This document shows, in pieces, positions 35,101-43,845 of a stretch of DNA of 55,246 nt. Source of the stretch: Natrialba sp. SSL1. GTDB lineage: Archaea; Halobacteriota; Halobacteria; Halobacteriales; Natrialbaceae. A model generated the notes under the pieces. The model was not told the DNA's origin. It searched no databases and saw only the letters and a list, made by a program, of their open reading frames with translations. Location of the stretch: contig NZ_MASN01000016.1 in the NCBI RefSeq assembly GCF_001861355.1, positions 1 through 55,246 on the forward strand, in the 5' to 3' direction. The position numbers and the translations under genes were made by a program. Each line of letters opens with the position of its first letter. Position 1 is the first letter of the stretch.

Positions 35101-36719
35101 AGTTCCTCGCGGATGTAGTCGAGCGGCGGGTTGGTCACCTGCGCGAACAGTTGCTTGAAGTAGGAGAACAGCGGCCGGTTGTACTCGGTGAGCACCGAGA
35201 GCGGCGTGTCGTCACCCATCGAGCCGACCGGGTCCTTCCCCTTGGTCGTCATCGGCTCGAGGAGGTTCTCGAGTTCGTCGTGCGTGTAGCCGAACGCGGC
35301 CTGCTGGTCGCGGAGGTTCGAGACGTCGTCACGGGGAGCGCTGTCGTCCGTCGTCCGGATGTCGGCGAGCTGGACCTGTTCCTGGGCGACCCACTCGCCG
35401 TAGCGGTCGTCGGTGAGGTCCGCGAAGATTTCGTCGTCGGGGATGACCCGACCCGCCTCGGGATCGGCGAGGAAGAGCTGTCCCGGCTGGAGGCGGCCGC
35501 GCTCGGAAATTTCGGCGGGATCGGTGTCGAGCGCGCCGGCCTCACTCGCCATGATGAGGCGGTTGTCCGTCGTCACGTCGTACCGGCAGGGACGGAGGCC
35601 GTTGCGGTCGAGAACAGCTCCGACGCGGTCACCGTCGGTCGCCGCGACGAGCGCGGGGCCGTCCCACGGCTCGACCAGCGAGGCGTGGAAGTCGTACCAA
35701 TCTCTGCGCTCTCGTGGCATCGATTCGTCACCGCGCCAGGCCTCTGGAACGAGCATCCGCAGGGCGTGGGCCAGATCGCGCCCGTCCTGCAGCAGCAGTT
35801 CGAGCGCGTTGTCGACGCTCGCGGTGTCTGACTGCTCGGGGTCGTCGATGATCGGTGTGACGGCCTCAAGATCTGAGAGGACGTCGCTCTCGAGATCCGT
35901 CTCGCGCGCACGCATCCAGTTGATGTTCCCCTGAATCGTGTTGAACTCGCCGTTGTGGATGACGTTCCGGTGTGGATGGGCCAGCTGCCACGCCCCCAGC
36001 GTGTTCGTCGAGAAGCGCTCGTGAACCATCGCGAACGTCGATTTCAGGCGCTCGTCGGTGAGATCCGGGTAGTAGGACGGAACCTGTTCGCCCTTGAGCA
36101 GCCCCTTGTACACGACCGTCTGTGAGTCGAGCGAGCAGACGTAGAAGCGCTCGCTCCCGTCGATATCGGCCGCCGAAACCGCGTTCTCGAGTGCCCGGCG
36201 CGCGACGTACAGTCGCCGGTCGAACTCGTCGCCGCTCACGTCGTCGGTCGCTGTGACGACGACCTGCCGGATGTCCGGTTCGGACTCGAGTGCGGTCGCG
36301 CCGAGGCCGTCGTTTTCGGTGGGAACGTCGCGCCACGCGAGTACGTCGAGGTCGTAGGTCGCGAACGTGTCCTCGAGAAGAGAGACGAGATTCGTCCGGG
36401 CAGCGTCGTCGGTCGGGAAGAAGAGCGAGCCGACGGCGTAGCTGCCCGGTTCGGGGAGATCGGTTTCGAGTTCCTGGTCGAAGAAGCTGTGGGGCGTCTG
36501 CAGCATGATTCCGGCCCCATCGCCGGTGTTCGATTCAGCGCCGGTGGTGCCCCGGTGTTCGAGGTTCCGGAGCAGGTCGAGACTCTCTGCGATGATGTCG
36601 TGGCTCGACCCACCATCGAGGTCCATAACGACGCCGACACCGCAGTTCGACCGTTCGTCCGTGGGGTCTGCGAGCCCCTGTGAACGGCCGGTGGATGGTG
36701 CTCTGTGTGGCTGTGGCAT
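32148..36719 (-). CDS. gltB: Glutamate synthase large subunit
   Basis: A 1523-residue enzyme making glutamate from glutamine and 2-oxoglutarate. Residues ~26-430 are the class II amidotransferase; SNCGVG places the nucleophile at Cys26, implying a 25-residue propeptide. The middle (~490-790) is the central domain, the FMN part (~860-1240) has GKSNSGEGGE, GSKPGEGGQLPGEKV and SGHSGGTGASP, and CVMARQCHKNTCPVGVATQ at about 1123-1141 gives the three 3Fe-4S cysteines. The C-terminal beta-helix domain follows. No gltD is adjacent, so the electron donor may be ferredoxin or an unlinked partner. Confidence 0.95.
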   Translation of the reverse strand: MPQPHRAPSTGRSQGLADPTDERSNCGVGVVMDLDGGSSHDIIAESLDLLRNLEHRGTTGAESNTGDGAGIMLQTPHSFFDQELETDLPEPGSYAVGSLFFPTDDAARTNLVSLLEDTFATYDLDVLAWRDVPTENDGLGATALESEPDIRQVVVTATDDVSGDEFDRRLYVARRALENAVSAADIDGSERFYVCSLDSQTVVYKGLLKGEQVPSYYPDLTDERLKSTFAMVHERFSTNTLGAWQLAHPHRNVIHNGEFNTIQGNINWMRARETDLESDVLSDLEAVTPIIDDPEQSDTASVDNALELLLQDGRDLAHALRMLVPEAWRGDESMPRERRDWYDFHASLVEPWDGPALVAATDGDRVGAVLDRNGLRPCRYDVTTDNRLIMASEAGALDTDPAEISERGRLQPGQLFLADPEAGRVIPDDEIFADLTDDRYGEWVAQEQVQLADIRTTDDSAPRDDVSNLRDQQAAFGYTHDELENLLEPMTTKGKDPVGSMGDDTPLSVLTEYNRPLFSYFKQLFAQVTNPPLDYIREELVTSLESRLGYQRNLLDESPAHARQLVVDSPVLTDADLASIRDCSTNGITAATIDITYEPADVESDSAGTELQNAIERVRKDAVAAIEAGHDVLVLSDRAVDEERVAIPSLLATGGVHHHLVRNGLRNHVGLVVESGEPRTVHQLATLVGYGAGAVNPYLAYQTIADLTAGPDGADTGAAIDAYIGALEDGLLKTMAKMGISTVESYQGAQIFEAVGLDSDLVEEYFEGTENRTEGIGLAEIEADLRERHATVFAADADEPDLDRYGEFEHRSDGLTHQWNPETVGTLQQAVRSNDYERYQEFADLINDQNQNLQTLRGLLEFDSDRDSIPIEEVEPVTDIVERFSTAAMSLGSLSPEAHENNSIAMNRIGGKSNSGEGGEPPERFGTEKECNVKQVASGRFGVTSTYLSSADELQIKMAQGSKPGEGGQLPGEKVNEMIAHVRKSTPGVGLISPPPLHDIYSIEDLKQLIFDLKAANEDADINVKLVSEAGIGTVAAGVAKANADVVHISGHSGGTGASPRTSIKNAGLPWELGLAEANQMLCETGLRDRIRVSADGGMKTGRDVAVAALLGAEEYVFGTASLVTSGCVMARQCHKNTCPVGVATQREDLRKRFPGEPEHVINYMTFIAEELREIMAELGFRTVDEMIGQVDALAQRDDVEHPKARTVDLSAVLAEPAGDVRRKVREQDHGLDDQLDHEFIESAADAIDGGEPVALSTDVANVDRAVGAMLSNRITSRYGEAGLPADTITADLEGTAGQSFGAFLASGVSMHLTGAANDYVGKGLSGGKITVRTPESAAYDPSQNVAIGNVALYGATDGQLYVNGVAGERFAVRNSGAKAVVEGVGDHGCEYMTGGVVAVLGETGTNFAAGMSGGVAYVYDPDSEFDRKANTGMVSLHDDLEDEDEEMLRRLVENHVAYTGSERGTELLENWERALDAFVKVMPDAYHKAITEQGSDDVRGELPGVPETEADAESAGFAASDD

Positions 36720-37240
36720 ACCACCTGCTTCCGAAAGCGGATATAAGAGGATAACCCATAATGGCTAAGTGTATTCTAGACACATATGCATGGATATAAG
36801 GTGTATACTTCGACAGTATCTGAGCGGGACGACTCGATTTGTGTATCCGTACTCGAGTACTGTCCGCCGCACTAGAGCTATTGCTCGGGTCGAGAAGGGA
36901 TCGATACAGCACAGGAAAGTGTCAGAGGCACGTAGTGCTCACCCACCAGAGTGAACACCACACCGGTTGTTCCGACGCCAGTGGTAAGCACTCTTGGGTT
37001 AAACCATTAGGTGTTGCTGAGTGACTCGTTAGCCGACAGGTGATGATTCCGCTGCTTCCGCCGTCAGCGTCCAGTATTGCGATCCGTGTTGGCTTGATTG
37101 TTGACTTGCTGATAGATGGGCGATCACGTCGGTGAGCACGCACACGACACGCACCGCTGCCGTGTCGTGATGTGAGAAAACCCGCATGTGGTCAGTCGAA
37201 CCCGAAGGCGTGATCGCGAGGTGACTGACTCACTGACGCG
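36720..37240. other. 521-nt intergenic region upstream of gltB
   Basis: Holds the gltB promoter near 36741 and, further out, an A/T-rich patch at about 36765-36815 with TATGCATGGATATAAGG and GTGTATAC, which could be a regulator site for nitrogen control; no known operator is recognised. The remainder, up to the 3' end of proS, contains no supported ORF or RNA gene. Confidence 0.35.
36741..36747 (-). promoter_or_regulatory. TATA-like box for gltB
   Basis: On the minus strand TCTTATATCC sits about 25 nt upstream of the gltB ATG (36719), the spacing of a leaderless promoter. Confidence 0.55.
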
Positions 37241-38722
37241 TCAGTACGACTTCGCGAAGTACGCGATTTCGTCGGCCGCGTCACCGCAGACACCACACTC
37301 GTCGTGCTCGGGGTCGGGAACCTCGCCCGCCGTCGTGCCGCCCTCGTCCTCGAGTGGCTGCATGACGATTTCGGCGGCGATCTTCTCCTTGATGACCTCC
37401 TCACAGGCCTCGTCGCCACACCACGGCGTCTTCACGTAGCCGCCGTGCTTGCCGAGCGTCCCGAGGATGTCTTCGGGGCTGTGGGCCTCGCGAACGTTCT
37501 CCTCGAGATTCTCGGCTGCCGTGTCGTAGAGTTTGTCGAAGATCGTCTCCAGATGGTCGTCGACGGCATCGACGATCCCGTCACGATCCTCAACGGCCTC
37601 CTCGTTGTCGGGCCGGTGGACGAGGGTAACTTCCTCGTCTTCGACCTCGTACGGGCCGATTTCGAGTCGGAGCGGGACGCCGTTAAGTTCGTGTTCGTTG
37701 AACTTGAAGCCGGGATTGCGCTCGTCACGGTCGTCGAGTTCGACGCTGAAGCCGGCCTCCTCGAGTTCGTCCGCGATGTTCTGGGAGTACTCGAGTACGT
37801 CCTCCTTGGTGTCCTCCTGCCAGATGGGGACGATGGCGACCTGCGTGGGCGCGATGGTGGGTGGGAGTACGAGCCCCTGGTCGTCGGAGTGGGTCATGAT
37901 GAGCGCACCGAGTGCGCGCCAGGAGAGGCCCCACGAGGTGGTGTAAGCGGTTTGCTCCGCCTCGTCCTCGTCGACGAACGAGATGTCGAACGCCTCGGCG
38001 AAGCTCTGCCCGAGGTTGTGGCTGGTCGCACCCTGGACGGACTTGCCGTCGGGCATCAACGCCTCTACCGTGGTCGTGGTGTCCGCACCGGGGAACTTGT
38101 CGTGTTCGGGCTTCTTGCCGCGCAGGACGGGGATTGCGAGGACTTCCTCGTAGACCTTCTCGTACTGGTCGAGGCGGGTCCAGACCTCCTCCCAGGCGCT
38201 CTCGTCGGTCGCGTGGGCGGTGTGGCCCTCCTGCCACATGAACTCCTTCGTGCGGAAGAACGGCTTCGTCTCCGTGGCTTCCCAGCGGACGACCGAACAC
38301 CACTGATTCAGTCGCAGCGGCAGGTCGCGGTGGCTGCGGGTCCAGTCTGCCATGAACGGCGCGATGATCGACTCGCTGGTCGGGCGCACGGCGAGGCGCT
38401 CCTCGAGTTCGTCGTGGCCGCCGTGGGTGACCCAGGCGACCTCGGGGTCGAAGCCTTCGACGATGTCCTTCTCCCGCTCCAGAAAGCTCTCGGGGATGAA
38501 CATCGGGAAGTAGACGTTGTCGACGCCGGTCTCCTTGAACCAGCCGTCGAGGGCGTCCTGAATGCCTTCCCAGAGGGCGTAGCCGCGGGGCTTCGTGACG
38601 ATGAACCCGCCCATCGGTGCGTAGTCCGCGAGGTTCGCCTTCTGGACGACCTCGGCGTACCACTCACCGGGTTTGTGTGATTTCGACTCGGTGATGCCGA
38701 GTTCCTGACTCTCGTTGCTCAT
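37241..38722 (-). CDS. proS: Prolyl-tRNA synthetase (archaeal/eukaryotic type)
   Basis: A 493-residue class II aminoacyl-tRNA synthetase that charges tRNA-Pro in the cytosol. It shows motif 2-like RWEATETKPFFRTKEFMWQEGHTAHAT at about 147-173, RPTSESII at about 113-120, TVEALMPDGKSVQGATSHNLGQSF at about 218-241, and the C-terminal Zn-type domain (CGDEAC...CGVCGDAADEIAYFAKSY) ending in Tyr, the hallmark of archaeal-type ProRS. Length is normal. The antisense strand also has a long open frame, which is a composition effect. Confidence 0.95.
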   Translation of the reverse strand: MSNESQELGITESKSHKPGEWYAEVVQKANLADYAPMGGFIVTKPRGYALWEGIQDALDGWFKETGVDNVYFPMFIPESFLEREKDIVEGFDPEVAWVTHGGHDELEERLAVRPTSESIIAPFMADWTRSHRDLPLRLNQWCSVVRWEATETKPFFRTKEFMWQEGHTAHATDESAWEEVWTRLDQYEKVYEEVLAIPVLRGKKPEHDKFPGADTTTTVEALMPDGKSVQGATSHNLGQSFAEAFDISFVDEDEAEQTAYTTSWGLSWRALGALIMTHSDDQGLVLPPTIAPTQVAIVPIWQEDTKEDVLEYSQNIADELEEAGFSVELDDRDERNPGFKFNEHELNGVPLRLEIGPYEVEDEEVTLVHRPDNEEAVEDRDGIVDAVDDHLETIFDKLYDTAAENLEENVREAHSPEDILGTLGKHGGYVKTPWCGDEACEEVIKEKIAAEIVMQPLEDEGGTTAGEVPDPEHDECGVCGDAADEIAYFAKSY

Positions 38723-38862
38723 ACCACGACATGCAGTCAGCGCGGTCTTAAACGATGCGAAGGTGGGTCGGGGAGTGTCACACTCACTCGCGAACGCGGC
38801 GTCGATCCGCCGTGTCAGTTCATCGAATGATACTGTTTCGAACTGTTGTTAAAACCATTATG

Positions 38863-38870
38863 TATTATTA
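38863..38870 (+). promoter_or_regulatory. TATA-like box for the alpha-amylase gene
   Basis: TATTATTA lies about 30 nt ahead of the ATG at 38897 within an A/T-rich stretch. Confidence 0.45.
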
Positions 38871-38896
38871 CTTCCTACGTGATCGGGAGAATTGCC

Positions 38897-40648
38897 ATGA
38901 GAGATAACCACAGCCACAGTAAACGGCGATCGTCCGAGATCCACCGACGGAACCTCATGAAAGCCAGTGCAGCCCTTGGAACGCTCGCAGTTTCCGGTGC
39001 AACGCTCGGCGCGACGAGCGCGCAGTCGCTACCCGACCAGCCTGACGCCGCGGACGGAACGGTCGCGTACCAGTACTTTCACGCGACGTGGACCGACATC
39101 GAGGCCGATGTACCCCGCCTCGACGACGCCGGTATCGATACGATCTGGGTCCAACAGCCTGCGCGAGGCAAACTGGACTGGGACGACCTCTCCTACGACG
39201 GCGAGTACGGCTTCTACGACGAGACTTCACCGTACGGCTTTCGGGACCCACACCCGCCGGTCGGCTACCAGCCAGTCGACCTGCAGGACCTCGATTCGAC
39301 CCTCGGCACCGAGAGCGAACTCGAGTCACTGATCGAGACCTGCCACGACCACGGTATCGAGGTCATCGTCGACGTCGTGTTGAACCACATGGCAGCCGCG
39401 GATGGGCCCGACGGCTACGTCGAACTCCCGCAGTTCGACCGCGACGAGCACTTCCACGACAACGGAACGCTGGGCGAGGACTGCCAACTGGACGGAGAGG
39501 CAGCGGAGTACGAGTGCGACCTCCTCGGACTCCCGTCGTCCGATGTCGAACTCGCGACTGTGCAGCAGGCGCACGAGGACTACCTCCAGCAGATCGCCGC
39601 CCTCGGTGCCGACGGCCTCCGGTACGACGCCGCTGGTCACGTCTGGCCCTGGTACTTCGAGTCCGAGATCAACGCACTCGCGGACGACCTCGATCTCTGG
39701 CGCGTTGGTGAAGTCTGGGACTACGATATCGATCGGCTACTCGAGTTCGCTGACACCGGGATGACCGTGTTCGACTTCCCGCTGTACGACGCCATCGTCG
39801 ACGCGTTCGAGGGCGGCAGCATGGAGGGGCTCTCCCAGGACGCGGCGAACGGCGTCGTACACCACGAGCCGAGCGTTGCAGTCACCTTCGCGCAGAATCA
39901 CGATACCGTTGGCCCAGGTGTAACTGAGGGTGAGGCAGAAGGCCGTGCGGTCGAACTCGCAGAGGCGTTCGTTCTCGCGTACGCTGGCATGCCGATGGTG
40001 TACCGTTCCGGGCCCGAAAATCGGTCGGAACTCGACGACGAGACGTTCCGTGATCTCGTCACCGTCTCCCAGGAGTTCGCCCACGGCGAGGTGATCGACC
40101 GCCACGTCGAGCACGACACGTACGTTTTCGAACGCAGCGGAAATCTGCTGGCAGGCATCAACACACACGAGTCGAGCGAGTGGACTGACTGGGTCGAAAC
40201 GTCCTGGTCGAACGAGACGCTCGTCGATCACGCCGGCGGACAGCAACCAGTTACCACTACCGACGAGGGGTGGGTCGAGATCACGGTTCCGGCTGCGGGG
40301 TGGGTCATGTATGCGCCTGATGGGGACGATGACGGGGACAATGGAGACGACGATGACGATGATGACAACGGCGACAGCGACGAAGTCACGATCCAGATGA
40401 CGGTCGGCGTCGACTACGGCGAGTCCGTCTACGTCACCGGGAGTACGGACGAACTCACGAACTGGGGCGGTGGAATCGAGGCCACCTGGACGACGGGCAA
40501 CGTCTGGGAAGTCACCATTGCGGACCCCGGCGAGTTCGAGTGGAAGACCCGTCGCGGTCCGAGCGGTGAAAGCGGCGACGTCTGGGAACAAGGAGCCAAC
40601 CACGACGAAACCGACCTTCATCCCGCCCATCAGGGCTGGGAGGAGTAG
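38897..40648 (+). CDS. Tat-exported alpha-amylase with starch-binding domain
   Basis: A 583-residue extracellular GH13 enzyme that cleaves alpha-1,4-glucan. A Tat signal opens the protein (HRRNLMKASAALGTLAVSG). The (beta/alpha)8 barrel shows region I DVVLNH (~159-164), region II GLRYDAAGH with nucleophile Asp (~240-248), region III VGEVWD with the acid/base Glu (~270-275) and region IV FAQNHD (~331-336). An Asp/Gly-rich acidic linker (~475-497) leads to a ~85-residue CBM20-like domain (TGSTDELTNWGGG, WEVTIADPGEFEWK). The ATG at 38897 is chosen over one at 38846 because of signal-peptide layout and TATA spacing. Confidence 0.93.
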   Translation: MRDNHSHSKRRSSEIHRRNLMKASAALGTLAVSGATLGATSAQSLPDQPDAADGTVAYQYFHATWTDIEADVPRLDDAGIDTIWVQQPARGKLDWDDLSYDGEYGFYDETSPYGFRDPHPPVGYQPVDLQDLDSTLGTESELESLIETCHDHGIEVIVDVVLNHMAAADGPDGYVELPQFDRDEHFHDNGTLGEDCQLDGEAAEYECDLLGLPSSDVELATVQQAHEDYLQQIAALGADGLRYDAAGHVWPWYFESEINALADDLDLWRVGEVWDYDIDRLLEFADTGMTVFDFPLYDAIVDAFEGGSMEGLSQDAANGVVHHEPSVAVTFAQNHDTVGPGVTEGEAEGRAVELAEAFVLAYAGMPMVYRSGPENRSELDDETFRDLVTVSQEFAHGEVIDRHVEHDTYVFERSGNLLAGINTHESSEWTDWVETSWSNETLVDHAGGQQPVTTTDEGWVEITVPAAGWVMYAPDGDDDGDNGDDDDDDDNGDSDEVTIQMTVGVDYGESVYVTGSTDELTNWGGGIEATWTTGNVWEVTIADPGEFEWKTRRGPSGESGDVWEQGANHDETDLHPAHQGWEE

Positions 40649-40731
40649 TCGCGTCGTTCGGTTTCCGTCTCACCCATCACTGGCGACGCACCCGTCGACA
40701 ACGATTGACACGTTCTTCCACGTTCGCTGAC

Positions 40732-40737
40732 TTTTAT
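40732..40737 (+). promoter_or_regulatory. TATA-like box for the quinone oxidoreductase gene
   Basis: TTTTAT about 28 nt before the ATG at 40763; supports that ATG over the in-frame one at 40736. Confidence 0.45.
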
Positions 40738-40762
40738 GCGAGTGTGTTACAAATGGAAACGT

Positions 40763-41734
40763 ATGCAGGCTATCGAGGTAACAGCGTACGGAGACAACTC
40801 GCAACTCGAGGTCACCGACGCCGATCTCCCCGAACCGGACGCGGGCGAGGTCCGGATCGAGGTCGAGGCCGCCGGGATCAACTTCGCGGACATCATGCAG
40901 CGCCGCGGCGTCTACCCCAGCGGCCCAGAGCCAACCTACGTTCCCGGCATGGAGGCTGCAGGCACGATCGACGCCACCGGAGAGGGCGTCGGCCTGGACG
41001 AGGGCGACCGCGTGGTCGCGATGCTCAACACCGGCGGCTACGCCGAGTACGCCACCGCGAACGCCCAGATGCTCTTTCCGATTCCAGAGGGGATGAGCTT
41101 CGCGGAGGCCGCCGGCTTCCCCGTCCAGTTCCTCACCGCTCACTCCTGTCTGTTCGAGTGGGGCGGACTCGAGGAAGGTGAAACCGTACTCATCCAGGCT
41201 GCCGCCGGCGGCGTCGGCACCGCCGCCGTCCAGCTAGCCTCGAACGCGGGCGCGGAGGTCTTCGGCACCGCGAGCACGCAGGAGAAACTCGACCTCGCAG
41301 CCGAGCTCGGCTGTGACCACCCGATCAACTACACGGAGACCGATTTCCGAGCGGTCATCGACGAGGAAACCGACGGCGAGGGTGTCGATTTGGTCCTCGA
41401 AAGCGTCGGCGACGACATCTTCGAGCGCAGTCTCGACGCGATGGCGCACTTCGGCCGCATGGTCACCTACGGCGTCGCAAGCGGCGTGCCAGCCGAAGCT
41501 GAGAACCGCCGGCTTCTCTTCGAGAACAAGAGCGTCTCCGGCTTCCACCTCGGCCAGGCCTCCTACCACGACCCGAGCAAGATCATGAAGGCCGTCCCCG
41601 ACCTCACACAGGGGCTCACCAGCGGCGACCTCGAGGTCGTCCTCGGCGAGGCGTTCGCACTCGAGGACGCGGCCGATGCACACCAGTATATCGAGGATCG
41701 GAAGAGTTCAGGAAAGGTCGTGTTGCGGCCCTGA
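40763..41734 (+). CDS. Zinc-free quinone oxidoreductase (MDR family)
   Basis: A 323-residue cytosolic NADPH:quinone reductase-like protein. It begins MQAIEVTAYGD and shows AGINFADIMQRRGVYP, the PGMEAAGTI strand, the cofactor-binding VLIQAAAGGVGTAAVQLA (AAxGGVG, ~144-161) and DLVLESVGDDIFERSLDAMAHFGRMVTYG. The zinc ligands of alcohol dehydrogenases are absent, as expected for the QOR branch. Length is normal. Physiological substrate unknown. Confidence 0.9.
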   Translation: MQAIEVTAYGDNSQLEVTDADLPEPDAGEVRIEVEAAGINFADIMQRRGVYPSGPEPTYVPGMEAAGTIDATGEGVGLDEGDRVVAMLNTGGYAEYATANAQMLFPIPEGMSFAEAAGFPVQFLTAHSCLFEWGGLEEGETVLIQAAAGGVGTAAVQLASNAGAEVFGTASTQEKLDLAAELGCDHPINYTETDFRAVIDEETDGEGVDLVLESVGDDIFERSLDAMAHFGRMVTYGVASGVPAEAENRRLLFENKSVSGFHLGQASYHDPSKIMKAVPDLTQGLTSGDLEVVLGEAFALEDAADAHQYIEDRKSSGKVVLRP

Positions 41735-41785
41735 GCTGCCAGCTATCGGGCGGGTTCTACTCTGAATTGCCCGTCCCACCGTCGG

Positions 41786-41935
41786 CTACTTTTGTTCGCC
41801 GGTCTCGTCGATTTCGCCGCTAATCAACAACCGTTCGTACTCCGTACTGTGCGCACCACTACGGAGGGTGACGCGAAACCGAGGAACCCAACGGTTGCGT
41901 AACCGCGTGTTGCCGTTACTCGGCGACCCTGTCAC
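41786..41935 (-). CDS. 49-residue small ORF coupled to the Tat-exported protein
   Basis: The GTG at 41935 overlaps the stop of the gene upstream (GTGA), and 49 codons follow to the TAG at 41786-41788. The peptide is basic in its first half (RLRNRWVPRFRVTLRSG) and acidic at the end (ISGEIDETGEQK), with halophile-like composition. The 4-nt overlap is typical of translational coupling. There is no membrane segment and no known motif. It could be a small partner of the exported protein or a chance frame. Confidence 0.4.
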   Translation of the reverse strand: MTGSPSNGNTRLRNRWVPRFRVTLRSGAHSTEYERLLISGEIDETGEQK

Positions 41936-43020
41936 TCGGTGTCGACTTCTTCGTTCGGCTCGCGATCCGCTTCGATGGGCTCGATAGTGTCGTTGTACGC
42001 GACTGTAGTAATCTCGGAGACACCCGCTTCCTCGGCTTTTCGCCTGACGTATGGATCGGTGATGTCGTCTACCGAGACCGTGCTCTCTGCCGTGACGTCA
42101 CCCGATGCCGAAATGTCGTACCCGATATACGTATTGTCCTCTTCGCTAATGATTTCGACTTTCGGGTGATCCCACTCGACATCCGTTCGAACGGTGATGT
42201 CGTATCCATCACTCGGTTCGTTCGCTTCGACGTAGAAACGACACGCGGCACCCAATTCATCTCGCGGATCTGCTCCGCCTGTCCATGTTCTGTACTTCCA
42301 CCAGTAATCTGCGTGTTGCCCGTCTCCGAACTCCTCTCCGTCGTACCGGAAGGCATCGTAGATGTTGTACGAACTGATGGCAACGTTCGCGACGAGATTC
42401 AGTTCCGTGACGGCGACCTCGATTGACTCCTGGATGCCGCTTCGCCAGTCGATGCTTGGGTCGCCGTCATCCTGTGTCGCGCCAACCATCCGTTCATCAC
42501 CCTGATCTGGTGCCAGGATCGAGGACGTGTGACTGCTCTGATCGTTTTCTATTTCGAGGTAGATGCCACTGAGGTTCTCTGTCTGCTCCCAGTTTCCGTC
42601 GGGCTCGCTATCGAGTTCACTGCTCGCGGACGCTCCCAGAACGAACTGATGGAGGACCTGATCACCGATCTGATTGGATTCGATTCGGGAAACGGTCAAT
42701 CCCTGGTTCGACGCGAGGTAAAATCCGCTAGAGGGGTTATTTGGGTCGCCAGTCCCGTCGAAGCTCTCCACTCGCCTCTCCCGAGAGACCGTGAATTCCG
42801 GATCGAAGTCGGACGAAACGCTCGCCTCATCGGCTCGCGCGGTCGGTAACCGTTGCCCGACAATGGGTACGGTTGCCCCGCCTGCAAGCCCCTTGAGCGC
42901 CGTTCGACGGTTGATTCGTCCGGACTGCGTTTCCGTTTTTTCACTGCTCTTTTGTGGCTGCTCCTCTCCGGATTCTTGATTGTCTTTTCCACCTTTGGAT
43001 TCGTCATTTGAATTTGGCAT
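41932..43020 (-). CDS. Tat-exported protein of unknown function
   Basis: A 362-residue protein. After a polar, Gln/Ser/Glu-rich leader of ~35 residues, the Tat motif NRRTALKGLAGG and a short hydrophobic stretch (~38-58) appear, ending RADEASVSSD. The mature part is acidic, rich in Ser/Asp/Tyr/Trp and probably beta-rich; I see no catalytic motif. The segment WWKYRTWTGGADPRDELGAACRF is distinctive. It is divergent from the lipoprotein gene at 43220. Function unknown. Likely secreted or anchored outside. Confidence 0.7.
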   Translation of the reverse strand: MPNSNDESKGGKDNQESGEEQPQKSSEKTETQSGRINRRTALKGLAGGATVPIVGQRLPTARADEASVSSDFDPEFTVSRERRVESFDGTGDPNNPSSGFYLASNQGLTVSRIESNQIGDQVLHQFVLGASASSELDSEPDGNWEQTENLSGIYLEIENDQSSHTSSILAPDQGDERMVGATQDDGDPSIDWRSGIQESIEVAVTELNLVANVAISSYNIYDAFRYDGEEFGDGQHADYWWKYRTWTGGADPRDELGAACRFYVEANEPSDGYDITVRTDVEWDHPKVEIISEEDNTYIGYDISASGDVTAESTVSVDDITDPYVRRKAEEAGVSEITTVAYNDTIEPIEADREPNEEVDTE

Positions 43021-43219
43021 GGTAATAACCCAACATAATGGCTATTAAATCTTTTTACAGGTTAGGGATCTATCACTCTTCGGATCCAGACCTCCTTTTG
43101 CAGATGGAACGTCCACGTCAACAGGTTGTCTCAGCCTCTCTGAGCATCGGATGGAGTCCGTCACTGGTGGCAATCCCGAAGACAACGGTTATGTATTTTC
43201 AATCTCCAATGGTAATATT

Positions 43220-43660
43220 ATGTATCGACGGCGGCTGCTCGGTTCTCTCGCGGTCTGTAGTGCAGGAGCGCTCGCTGGCTGCATGGACGCATTCGGCCGT
43301 AACGACGAGAACGACTACGCGACGCTACAGCGACTCACCCTTGCGAATATCCGAGACGTGCCAATCGTCGCCGAGCTCAGAATCGAGCAGGCCGAGACAG
43401 ACGATCTCGTTCACACCGACACGTACGAACTGCCGGCGGCCGAGAACGGATTCGAGGCAGTCTCCGTCGACTGTGTCTGGCCGGACGACCCACTACGCGT
43501 CATGACGCGAGACGCCGATGACGAGAACTGGGAGCCACTCACGACGGCAGACCGGTCGGATTGCCTGAGCCTCCTCGCCGAACTTCACGGCGGTGGTGTC
43601 TCCTACTACAGCTCTACCGACGAGTGTCCGATCCGGTCGCTGGAGTGCCACGGTGAGTGA
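43220..43660 (+). CDS. Small lipoprotein of unknown function
   Basis: A 146-residue protein from the ATG at 43220. The N-terminus MYRRRLLGSLAVCSAGALAGC is a Tat-like lipoprotein signal with lipobox LAGC (Cys21). The mature part is acidic and contains four cysteines (VDCVW, SDCLSL, ECPIRS, LECHG), which could form two disulfides outside the cell. A TATA-like TGTATTTT at about 43192-43199 lies ~25 nt upstream. No family recognised. Confidence 0.7.
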   Translation: MYRRRLLGSLAVCSAGALAGCMDAFGRNDENDYATLQRLTLANIRDVPIVAELRIEQAETDDLVHTDTYELPAAENGFEAVSVDCVWPDDPLRVMTRDADDENWEPLTTADRSDCLSLLAELHGGGVSYYSSTDECPIRSLECHGE

Positions 43661-43845
43661 CTGCAGGCTGGTGCTTTCCCGTTCCATCCCATCTCACCCC
43701 ATCCTACCTCCCCCGGGGTTACAACCCAGTGACCAGCAACGTTCCTGCTAGTACGTCAGTTTCTGCCATCACACCACAGCTACTCCGCTTCGGAGGTTGT
43801 GCCCACCTAATTCTGTTCTGGCACAGCAACACAACTCTGGCCATT

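Noticed and set aside
32148-36719. Two separate genes in the gltB region (amidotransferase and synthase parts)
   Set aside because: The frame is continuous through both parts and matches the single-chain glutamate synthase large subunit architecture.
37304-38680. A 458-codon open frame antisense to proS
   Set aside because: It mirrors the full ProRS gene; long antisense frames are expected in GC-rich DNA with GC-biased third positions, and it shows no motif.
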